Of a stretch of 63,521 bases of DNA, positions 46,902 through 58,900 are shown in pieces. The stretch spans positions 1 to 63,521 of the forward strand of contig JAEEML010000089.1 in the NCBI GenBank assembly GCA_016283195.1. Direction: 5' to 3'. The stretch is from Deltaproteobacteria bacterium. Lineage in GTDB: Bacteria > JAEEML01. The notes beneath the pieces were generated by a model, which made no database searches, was not told the origin of the DNA, and worked only from the letters and a program-made list of their open reading frames with translations. How positions within the stretch are numbered: the first letter of the stretch is position 1; the number at the start of each line of letters is the position of its first letter. A program made the position numbers and the translations under genes.

Positions 46902-49900
46902 ATGAAAAGTAGAGCAAAACTACCTTTTTCGTTTATACTTTTTGCTTCCGGATTATTGGCCGGATGTAGCGGTCAAATAGCTGTAAGTGAAGATATTTTC
47001 AATTGCAGTCCCGAGCAACCCAACGGCATTTGTCCCACCGGTGAGGTGTGTGTGAATGGCCATTGCGAAGCCATCTATCAGCCTTGTTCGCCAGCGTATC
47101 CAAATGGTGTGTGTCCGGAAGGCACTTGCGTTAATGGTATTTGTATGACCAGTAGCGGACAGAAGGCCTGCTCCAAAAATAACCCAGGCGGCTATTGCGA
47201 TAATCCGAATGAAGTTTGTCTTAACGGCAAATGTGTGACGCCCAAACCGGAAGAAGCCTGTTCAAGGGATGCTCCCGACGGTTGGTGCGACCCAGGTTAT
47301 TGCTGTACAGGCGGTGCTTGTTGGCCCTGCGGCTGTGTGTGCGGTATCGATTGCCCGGCCGGCCGCTGCAGTAGCGGAGAAATTTGTGATAACGGTGTTT
47401 GTAAACCGGCAGAAACGGTAACCACCAAATGCGGTCCGGGCCAATGTTCCGGCCTTTGTGAATATGCTCAAAATTGTGTCGAAGATATAAAAGGTGATTG
47501 TTCTTGCCAGGCGGCAGCTCCGGCCAGCGGCTGCTCACCAACTAATCTGGCCGGTGATTGCCCGGCCGGGCAGTGGTGTTTAGGCGGCAAATGCCAGGAA
47601 ATTTCCGATGATATGTCTTGCGGTAAAAATTGCGGTAGCGGCATTTGCTCCGGCCATGCTTATTGCGTCGCCGATAGCGAAGGCTGCTCCTGCCAGGAAA
47701 ATGTATCGCCGGATTTAGTGTGCTCGGTTAGTAATCCCACCGGTTTATGTCCTGATGGCCTGGTGTGTAATGCCGGTAGTTGTTCGGTACCTGAATGTAG
47801 CTCACTTACTCCTTGGGGCGATTGCCCGGCCGGGCAGAGCTGCGTAAAAGGGCGCTGCCAGAACGGCGGTGATGAGTGTTCACCCAGCAATCCGAGCGGC
47901 GTTTGCAATGATATCTGCGATGGCGATAACTGTTATGAAGCTGTTTGTAATGCCGGTATTTGCGTGGCCGCTACTTGTAGCAAAGAGCATCTGCGCGGGC
48001 GCTGTGGCGGTGATTGTCTGATTTGCCATGAAGGCTCCTGTATCACCCCGCCCTGTAGTAAAGAATACGCCTGCGGTACCTGCCCCTCCTGCCAAGTTTG
48101 TAACGAAAACGCCGATAGCCCTGATTACGGTACTTGCGGCCCGGCCGCCTGTTCACTGGCCTGCCCTGAGGGTACCTGCTCCAGCGAGCGCGAGATTTGT
48201 ACCTCTTCCGGTTTTTGCGAAGTGCCTGCTTGCAGTGTGATTTACCCTTGGGGTGATTGCCGTGTCGGTATGTATTGTGAGGAAAATAAGGGCCCATGCG
48301 CCGATTTAGCTACCCCTGAAGATTGTGCTACCGATGTGAGTTGTACCTGGAATCAAAAACTTAATGGCTGTGTACGCAAAAATTACGGCCAATGTACACT
48401 GGAAGAGTGCGGCAGTGCTCCGGTCAGCAATCTTATTTGTAACAACCCGGCCTGTGAAGCTCTTGATAGCCAGAATGCCTGTGCCGCCGGTCCGGAATGT
48501 ACCTGGGGGCGCTGTAACGGCGGTGGAGCCTGTCCCACCATTTTAACCGAGGCTGATTGTGCGGCTAATGTCAATTGTTGGTGGCAAAATGGCTGTTTTG
48601 ACGGCCGGATGTGTGTTGAAGGTCATTGTACAACACCGCTTTGTAGCAAGCTCTATCCAAATGGCCGTTGTGATGAAGGATCCACCTGTTATGAAGGTAC
48701 CTGTGTTAAACTCGGTTGCGAAAGCGATAACGATTGCCAGATTCTTTCCGAAAAATGCGAGCAGTTGCCCATCGGTACCACCGGTTGTATAAAACAGCCC
48801 TGTAGCGTGGAAAAACCGGAAGGTGACTGTCTCCTTCTGGGCAATGAATACTTTGGTGAAATCTGTGATGGCGGTAATTGTGTGATACCCAGCTGCTCCG
48901 CTACTTATCCCGGCGGTGCTTGCGGCGATGCCGTTTGCGATGCCGCTCAAAATGAGGCTGCCTGTGCCACTGCCGCGCCGCATTGTCGCTGGCGTCCGGC
49001 TTGTGTGGCCATAGCTGGGCACAACGGGCCTGCTGCCGGTGTAAGCTGCGAAAATAATAGCGATAAATCGAGCTGCGAAGCTGTTTCCGGTTGTAAGTGG
49101 CAAGGTTGTACCGATGGGCGCATCTGTGCCGGCGGTAATTGTCTCCTGCCGCCTTGTAGCGAAAGTGTGCCCGATGGTTCCTGCCCGGCCGGTATGGCCT
49201 GCGAAGCCGGTAAATGTACACTCCAAAATTGCGGCCCGGTCAACCCGGCTGGCCCCTGTGTTTGCTCCGATTTGAACGAAACCGATTGTAAGGACACCAT
49301 TAAGGGCCTTGGCTGTATGTGGGCAGGCGGTGCCTGTGTCAATGATCCGGCAGCCACCGGCTTCCGTATTTGTCTTGGCGGCGTATGTAAACCTTTTGTC
49401 TGCGGTGCCGATTTTGGTATTGCTCCCTGTTTGGACAGCAGTTCTATTTGCGGCTTTACCGGTAGTAGCGGCGATACTTGTAACGTGGGTGACCCCGGCG
49501 GCGGTGACGGTCATGGTTCACCTTGCTGCTTTAAGCCTTCTTGTTGTGATACTTATCCCACCGGTGCTTGCGGCGGCGGCAGTGAGCGTTGCGTCGGCGG
49601 TACTTGTCAAAAACTCCCCTGTAGTCAAAATGCTCCTGATGGTGCCTGCGGGGCCAACCAGGTGTGTGATAACGGCGTTTGCAAGCAGGCCGCTTGCTCG
49701 GCCGAAAATCCCGGCGGCCATTGTGAATGTTCTATTTTGAGTAAAGCCGATTGCGCGGACAGCCAAAAAGGCTTTGGTTGTAAGTGGGATAGCAGTTCGG
49801 CGAGCTGCGTTGATGACCCCGATAGCGCAGATATCCGCAAATGTGCCGGCGGGGTGTGTAAGCCTTACCTCTGCGGCGCTGATTTTGCCGATGCTCCCTG

Positions 49901-52900
49901 TTTAGTGCCCGGTACCGTGTGTGATTTGGTGAAGCACGGCGAAACTTGCGAAACCAGCCAGCTGGTAAATAACGGCGACGGTATTAATACCAATTGTTGC
50001 TATACCCCAGTTTGTTCTACCGATTACCCCGGCGGCTCTTGCCAGCCCGGCTATATTTGTAACGGCGGCACCTGTCAGCAACTGCCTTGTAGCGCTAGTA
50101 ATCCGGCCGGTGCCTGCGGCGCCGGCAAAGTGTGTGTAAACGGCGAATGTCTCTCCGCGCCCTGTAGCCCGGAAGTCCCCAAAGGTACCTGCAATTGCGG
50201 AAGCATTACCCGCCAGGCTGATTGTACCGGCAGCGGCGCGGCTTATGGCTGCAAATGGCAAGGTAATAAATGTATCGACGATCCGGCCTCCAGTGCCTCA
50301 ACTAGCTGTCTAAACGGCACTTGCGCTCCTTATCTCTGCCGCGCCGAGTTCCCCAATGCTCCTTGTACAAGTAGCGGATATGTTTGTAAAATTCCTGACG
50401 CCGGCGAAGTGTGCGAGGGTACTAATAGCGGTTCCAGCGGTGCCTGCTGCGTCAAACCGGCTTGTAGCACTGATTATCCCGGCGGTGCCTGCCCCGACGG
50501 CCAGACCTGTTCCGGCGGTACTTGCGTGCCGCTGCCCTGTAGCCAGGTCAACCAGAACGGTGCCTGTGCCAGCGGCAAAATTTGTAAACAGGGCACCTGT
50601 GTAACGGCTCCTTGTAGTAGTACTGCTCCGAACGGTACTTGCGAAAATGCCGGCCAGCGCTGCTATAACGGTGAGTGCCTTGATTATGTCTGCAGCCGCG
50701 AATTCCCCGGCGCTGCCTGTACTCAGGAGGGGGCAGTTTGTGGCGCTTTGGTCGATCCTACCAAAGAGAGCTGCCTCTCAACCGCTCGCGGTGACGGCTC
50801 TTCAGCAGCCAGCCCCTGCTGCTTTGTACCTACTTGCTCCGCTACTTATAAGAGCGGTACCTGTCAGGATAGCTATATTTGTAAAAACGGCGAGTGTACG
50901 CAGCTGCCCTGTAGCCAGGTTAATAAAAACGGTGCCTGCGCCAGCGGCCAGTATTGTAATAATGGCACCTGTGAAGCCATTGCCTGCTCGCGGGAAAATC
51001 CCACCGGCCCCTGTGCCGATAATACCCAGCGCTGTGTAAACGGAGTTTGCAAAGATTACCTTTGCGGCGCCGATTTCCCGAGCGCTCCCTGCAGTGAAAG
51101 CGGGGCGGTGTGTGGCAAAATTGTTAATAGTGCTAAAGAGCGTTGCCTCAATAATAACGGCAACGGCACTTCTACTAATTGCTGTTTTGAGCCCTGGTGC
51201 TCCGCTCAATATCCCTCCGGCAAGTGCGCGGATGGCTATATTTGCAAGGGTGGCAATTGTGAGCAGTTACCTTGCAGCCCCAGTGCTCCTAATGGTGTTT
51301 GCGGTGCCAATCAGCGCTGTGTCGAAGGTCAATGTGAAGCGGCTCCCTGTAGTAATACCGCTCTAAACGGCACTTGCCTCTGTGCCGACTTAGGGCAGGC
51401 GGCTTGTACCAATCCCGAGAGCGGTTTTGGTTGCAAATGGCAGGGTGGCAAATGTATTGATGACCCGGATTCCTCTTTCTATCAAAAATGTGTTAACGGT
51501 CACTGCATACCATACCTTTGCGGTGCCAATTTTGTTAACGGTCCCTGCGAAAACGGCGGTGCGGTTTGCGGTGTGCCGAGCGGCCTCGATAGCTGCCTTA
51601 ACGGTGCGAATAATCCTTCAGCCGAAAGTCCTTGCTGTTTCATTCCTCACTGCTCCAGTACTTATAAAAACGGCAGTTGTGAAGAAGGCTCCATTTGTAA
51701 AGAGGGCGTTTGTACCAAGCTCCCCTGTAGCGTGGCTGTGCCCGATGGTGCTTGCCCCACCGGCCAGGAGTGTAGTAGCGGCGTTTGCATTAAATCCGTT
51801 TGTAGCCAGAGTGTGCAAGACGGGCGCTGTGAATGTAGTGATATAACTGTCGAAAGTATTTGTACCAATCCCGAGAGCGGCTTTGGCTGCATCTGGCAAG
51901 GCGGCAAATGTATTGATGACCCGGCTTCTACCAACAGCCGCCACTGTTTGAACGGCAATTGTACGCCATATCTTTGCAGCGCCGCTTTCCCGAATGCTCC
52001 TTGTGCCGTAAGTGGTACAGTATGCGGTAAGCCGGCAAATGGCGAGAGCTGCGCCGATGGTGGCAACCCGGCCGTGGCCTGCTGTTATGTGCCTAATTGT
52101 TCCAATACCTACCCGGGCGGCGCTTGTCCGGCCGGCCAGTATTGCAGCGGCGGCCACTGTGTGGCTTATCCCTGTAGCGCAACCAATCCTACCGGCGCCT
52201 GTCCGGCCAGCCAGGTTTGTGAAAATGGCTCCTGTCAGCTGGCAAAATGTAGCAATACCGCTCAAGATGGTACCTGCTATTGCTCTGATATTACCGAGCA
52301 ATCTATCTGCATGAGCAATGTCACCGGCTTTGGCTGCAAATGGCAAAATGGTAAATGTATTGATGACCCGGATTCTGTTGATAGTATGAGTTGCTCTGGC
52401 GGCAGCTGTCAGCCTTACCTCTGCGGCGCTAATTTCCCGAATGCTCCCTGTAGCGAGAGCGGAGCCGTTTGCGGTAAACTTGTTGATAGTACTAAAGAAT
52501 CTTGTGAAAATAATCGCGGCGATGGCGTAAACAGCAACTGCTGCTTTAAGCCTTGGTGCAGTAGCACTTATCCATCCGGCCAGTGTCAGAGCGGCTATGT
52601 GTGCAGCAACGGTACTTGTATGCAACTGCCTTGCAGTGCCGGTAATCCCACCGGTGCCTGTGGTGCCGGCCAATATTGTAATGCCGGTGTTTGCACTCGC
52701 TATGCCTGTTCCGATGAGCACCCCACCGGCACTTGCGCGGCCGGCAAAGTGTGTGAAAAGGATAACGGCGCCGCCCATTATAGCTGTAGTTCGCCAGATT
52801 GTTCGGCCTCTTATCCTTACGGCGAATGTCATGCTGCCGGTACTATTTGTGTAGCCGGTACTTGTGAAGCCACCTGCGGCACCGGTGCCGGGCAAAGTGC

Positions 52901-55900
52901 CACCGGTTATTGTTCCGGCGGTCTCGCCTGTGTCATGACCGCTTGTGCCAATTCTTGCGAAAATGATTACGATTGTGATGGCATTCCCAATAGCGTGGAA
53001 GGTAATGACGCTATTGATACCGATGGCGACGGTATCCCGGATAGCCGTGATATCGATAGCGATAACGATAGCATTCCCGATCGCGTTGAGATAGGACCGG
53101 ATCCGGCCCATCCCTTGGATAGCGATGGCAACGGTACCCCCGATTACCGCCAAACCGATAGCGACGCCGACGGCATTCCCGATAGTGTCGAAGTTGGCCC
53201 CATTCCCACCCAGCCAGTGGATAGTGATGGCGACGGTATTCCCGATTACCGCGATGTCGATAGCGACGGCGATCTTATTTATGACAAATTTGAAGGCCAG
53301 GGCGATGTTGATCATGATGGTATCCCAAATTATTTGGATGATGACAGCGATGGCGATGGCATCCCCGATAGCATCGAAGCGCGGCCAACTCCTTATGATG
53401 ATAGTAGTTTCCACGCCGGTGATATTCCGGCCGACCATGACGGCGACGGCACTTACGACTTCCTCGACCTCGATAGCGATAATGATGGCGTTCTCGATAA
53501 AGACGAAGATGTCAACGGCAACGGTATCATCGATTGCCAAGTCAACGGGCGCGGCGAAGTTGTCTATGTTTGTGAAGAGATTACCAATAAAGATGTCTGT
53601 CAGGCTCATGAATGTACTTGGAACGACGCCGCCAAAGTCTGCGGCGAAACCAGCTGCCCCAATAGCTGTGATGTCAATGCCTTTAATCCCGGCTGTAAAG
53701 ATGATCATGCCCGCTGCGTTCTTTCCGAAACTTCGCGTATTCATGTTGACAGTGATTGCGACGGCATGGGCGACGGCAACGATGGCCTCTTCTTGGCTTG
53801 CGCCGCCGACAATTTGAAGCCCATCAACCTCTTCTACGACCGCGATGCCGATATAGCTATGGCTCTCGAGCAGGCTTTTGACGAAGCCGGTAAATTTAGC
53901 GTCGGCGGCGTGCGCGGTATCTACTTTGATGCCTCTAATAGCAGCGCTGCTTATGGCGTTTCCGGTTTTGTTCTCGCTAAAACTCCGGCCAGCGCGGCCA
54001 TTAACGAGAGCACTCCGCGGCAAAAGGTTATTAAGCAGGAAGAGTACGATCGCGGCCTCTTGTCCTCCTTTAATCCGCAGGTGGTTATTAGCCGCTATAG
54101 CGAGACTTTTGACGGTTTTGCCACTTCCATCTTCCGCTATACTTTGACTAGTAGCGGCTCTGTTTCCAATGCCCGTACCAATGTGCTTAAAGCTCTGGCC
54201 GGCGGCGCCAATGTGGGGACGCCTATCGGTTACGGTCCCAATGCCACGGCATATACCTTAATTATTCAAACTATTTACCGCTATGATGACGGCGGCTCAA
54301 ACGGGCGGGTTATTCTCCTTGGCGCCATTATCCCCACCGCGCTCTATGGTTCCTGCGGGGCTAATAATACCAGCGGTACTTGTAATGCTTTGGCTTCCTG
54401 TAATTTTGTAAATAATAAGTGTGTGGAATATGATTGCCGGGCCATTAATGGAGCAGCTTCATGTAATAGTAATAATCACTGTACCTGGAATGATATTGAC
54501 GAAATTTGCGACAATAAGCAGCTGCCGCTTTTCTATGTGAATAACGTCACTTCCGGTTCCACGGTGACCCAGTTTGGTGATGACCTAGACAAGCTCTGCC
54601 AGAGCTTCAGCCAAAAATCCGGTAAGGTGGACTTCCTCTGGCTGCTCGATTTCTCCAACTCTATTTACCCGGCTCGCCAGCAAATTAAGGACTCTGCCTC
54701 AACATTCTTTGAATTACTGAATAAGACTGAGGCCGACTTCCGTGCAGCCCAGACCGGTGCTCATACTTTTGATGATAACCAATCGCTTTATAGTGGTGTT
54801 AATAATTATTCCGGACAATATTTTACTATGTTCTATGGATATAACACATCAGGTGTAGCAAATAGTCCTTGGCCACCTAACTATGATTTCCGCGCTTGTG
54901 ATTCTTTAAATGGTGTTTGGGTTGGAGCCAATGGTTGTTTGATTGATGAATTTACCGGTTCTTTGGCCTTTAGCGATGACGTAGCTAACCGTGATTATCT
55001 CTGGAATTGTGCTTCGCAAATTAAAGGGCCAGGTTGTACAACTAATTATACATGCACGGCTTGCGGCGGTGCCACCAGCGGTACTGTTTACGCACCGGAA
55101 TGTTATTTTGCCTCCCGTATGGTTTGTAAAAATACTGTCGGTAACTCTGAAACGCCGCTCTTAATGGCTGAATGGGCCATGTACCGCTACTTTGATAAAC
55201 ACATTTGCGCGGATGCCTTTGAAGATGGTTCTCTCCCAACGGCGGAGACTTGTGATACTCGTGAAGGCTGTTTCTGGTCCGGCGGAAAATGTATTCCCAA
55301 TAACTGTGCTTTAGCTACTACCGCAGCGCAGTGCGAGACGATGATAGAAGATAATACCAATGATGGTGTTAAGCTTATCGGTTGTCTCTGGAATAATCAG
55401 ACAAATCAATGTGTGCCAAATTATAGCTGTGAAGCACAGCCAGATGACTTTGCCTGTAGTAATATAACTATTCAGAATACTTGCAATTTACTTGGATGTA
55501 CGTGGAATAGTTGGAGAGGTACATGTTCTGGTACCTTAAATAGAAATACATATAAACGTTGTGAGGACCTAACAACGGAAGCTAATTGCAAACTTGGCGC
55601 GCCTCTTTGCTATTGGAACGGTTCTAGCTGTGGCTGGTCTGTATGTGATAATAATAGTAAGGATCGTCCTATAGCTACATACTCACGTTGTTCAGTGGCT
55701 ACTACTCAAGCCGCCTGTCAGCAAAGCACTACCTGTGTTTGGGAAGACGGAGTTTGCCGGGCTCTGCCACGTGAACGGATGCGTATCGATGCCACTCCCA
55801 TTATAGTGGCTGTTACGGATGAAGAAGAATGTTTCTTAAAAGATAGCGCCGGGCAATATGGCAATGGTAATGGCACTTATACCAAAGCCGCTTGTGGTGG

Positions 55901-58900
55901 TTCACAATCAACAGGTGATAGTAAAGACTTTTACTCTGGTAATGCGGCTGATTCTTATGGCTACAACTGGTGGAATAGTTCTACTAAGGGTTATTATGTA
56001 CGGCAGCAGCGCCAGGAATCTTTCTCGCGCTTCTTCCAATCGCGCGGTACTTTAGTCTTTACCTTAACTGGTGAAAAAGCTACTACTCAAACCAATGGCG
56101 GGTGTCAGCTTGATGGTGATGGAGATGGTAAAATAACAGCAAGTACTTCAGGTAACCTTACTGCTGATATTAATGCTCAGCCGGGTAATGCTCTCATTAG
56201 CGTGGCCGAGAATACCGGTGGTGGTTGGGGTTCTATTTGTGCCACCAACGTTTATCCGGCTGTTGAGAGTATCATCATCACCTCGCTCGCCAAATCCTCC
56301 GCTTACAAACTGGAAGCGGCTATCGACGGCAAAAAGGTGCAGCCTATCGGTTCCACAATCAAAGTGGTGAGCGAAGTTTGCGCCGATGACCCGGCCATGA
56401 CTTATATGAATTACAATGACCGTTGTAACCAGGGTGATGAATATAGCTGCCGGGCCAATGGCTGTGCTTGGAAGAATGGCAGCTGCTCCGGCTGTACCAA
56501 CCGCATCTCTAAAGTCATCCCCATGAGCCGTGAAAACGGCTTTGATTACGATGCCTTAAATAACACTATTACTCTCTTTGGCTCAGCCCGCCCGGCCCGC
56601 GGCCGCGATATTGTGGTTTCCTTCCGTTACTGGATCAATAACCCGCAGCTACCCGAAGGGCCCAGCACCAATACCTGTTCGTGCCCGGGTACTTCCGATT
56701 GTAGCCAGCTTTCCGGCGAAGCAGCTTGTAAAGCAACTGGTACCTGTACCTGGACCGGCCTCGAATGTACCGGCGAATATGCCAGTAACTGCAGCGCTAT
56801 AAATAGCCAATCGGCCTGCACCGCCGACTCGGCCTGTAAGTGGGAAAATGGTACTTGTAAGTTTGCCTGTGCTTGTGCCGGCGGTGCCCAGTGCGGCGGT
56901 CTCTCCTGTGAAAATCAAACGACCGAAAATGGCTGTAATGCCACTATCGGCTGCGTCTGGACTGTGGGTATGTGTATGTCCACCGGTATTTGCAAGATTG
57001 ATCCGGAGTGCGGCCATAGCTGTAATGAGTATCAAACCTGTAACCCCAATACCGGTATTTGCGAATGTAATCTCGATTGTAATAACCAATGCGGCTTGGG
57101 CGAGATTTGTAATTACAACCAGGAATGTAGCGGTATTGGCGGCGAAGCGGCTTGTAGAGCGGTAGAGAGTGAAGGCGTTTGTTTCTGGCGCATAGATTCT
57201 CTTATCTGCGAAGACGGCGATTGCGGCAAATGTTTCTGCGACAAGACCTGCGGTGGTTGCGGCAAAGGGCAGTTGTGCGATAGTGATGAAAATTCCAATA
57301 CTTGCGGCCAGTGCCTCTGCAATACCACTTGTAGCGATACCAATTGCAATTATAACTGCGCGAGTGTTAATAATGCCGCTGATTGTGATGATTGGCCAGG
57401 CTGCTCTTGGGTAAACGGCAGCTGTAAGCGCACCGCCTACATGGAGTGCGATCCCGATCTAAATAGCGCTTCTTGCGGCTTTTGCGTGGTGGATAGCGAT
57501 TGTAGCTTACACCCCTGCGAAGAGGGCGAAATTTGTAACCCCACCACCGGTATGTGCGAATGTGACACCACCTGCGGCGGCGGCTGTAAAGCTGGCTTTA
57601 TTTGCGACAGCACCCCGAGTAGTCCGACCTGTGGTCAGTGCCATTGTGATGAAAACTGTGGTGGTGAGACGCCGCCCAGTGGGCAAAAGTGTGACGACAA
57701 CACCAATAGTGCTACCTGTGGCCTCTTTACCTGTGACCTCACTTGTGGTAGCCCCTGTGGTGCACACACCTATTGTGATGAAGATGAAGATTCGCCAACT
57801 TGTGGCCAGTGTGTTTGTGATACTACCTGTAACCACACAACACCCAACATCGGTATGAAGTGCGATGATAACACCAATAGCGCCACTTGTGGCCAGATTA
57901 TCTGTGGCGCGGCTTGTAACGGCGGCTGCCTGGCTGGCCAGATCTGTAATGAAGCCCTGGGCACTTGTGGTCAGTGTGTCTGCGATACCACTTGCGGTGG
58001 TTCCTGCCCAACCGGCCAAACCTGCGACAGTGACACAGGTAGTGCCACCTGTGGCCAGTGTGTTTGTGACACTACCTGCGGTGGCTCTTGCCCGGCCCAT
58101 TATAATTGCAATAGTGACATCACTAGCCCCACCTGTGGCCAGTGTGAGTGCGATACAAACTGTACCGGTCAGGATATTGGCATTGGTAAGAAGTGCGATG
58201 ATAATCCCTCTAGCCCCACTTGCGGCCAGGTAATTTGCGACACTACCTGTAACGGCGGCTGTGCCAGCGGCCAGAAATGTATCAGCGAACCCGCTAATCC
58301 CAAGTGCGGCCAGTGCGAATGTGATACCACTTGCGGCGGGGTGACTCCGGCAGCCGGTAGTGGCCTTAAGTGCGACAAAGATACCAATAGCCCCACTTGT
58401 GGCCAATTGGTTTGTGACACTACCTGTGGCGGGGCTGCTCCAGGCACCGGCATGAAGTGCGATACCAGCACCACCAGCCCCACTTGCGGCCAAATTGTTT
58501 GTGACACCGAGTGTGGTAACCGCTGCACCGGCGAAAAGGTTTGCGACAGCAGTGCCACCAGCGCCACCTGCGGTACCTGTATTTGCGGTGATGAGTGCGG
58601 CGGTCCTTGCCCGGTTGGCCAAACCTGTAACCCCGCCCTGGGTGATTGCGGCCAGTGCGTTTGCGACACTACTTGCGGCGGCGGTGAATGTCCCACCGGC
58701 CAGAAGTGCGATGATAACAGTAACAGCCCAACCTGCGGCGCCTGTATTTGCGACATCACCTGTCATGGGGCTACACCCGGAGCCGGCCAGAAGTGTGACA
58801 CCAATACTGCCAGTGCTACCTGTGGCCAGATTGTTTGCGATACTTCCTGTGGTAATAGCTGTTCTGGCGGCAAAGTGTGTGACGATAATATTAATAGCGC

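Noticed and set aside
51618-54023. Long open frame on the minus strand inside the giant lipoprotein gene
   Set aside because: It runs antisense to a repeat-rich gene, has a low-complexity Ala/Ile/Thr/Gly composition, no ribosome site and no domain. It is a by-product of codon bias in the sense strand.
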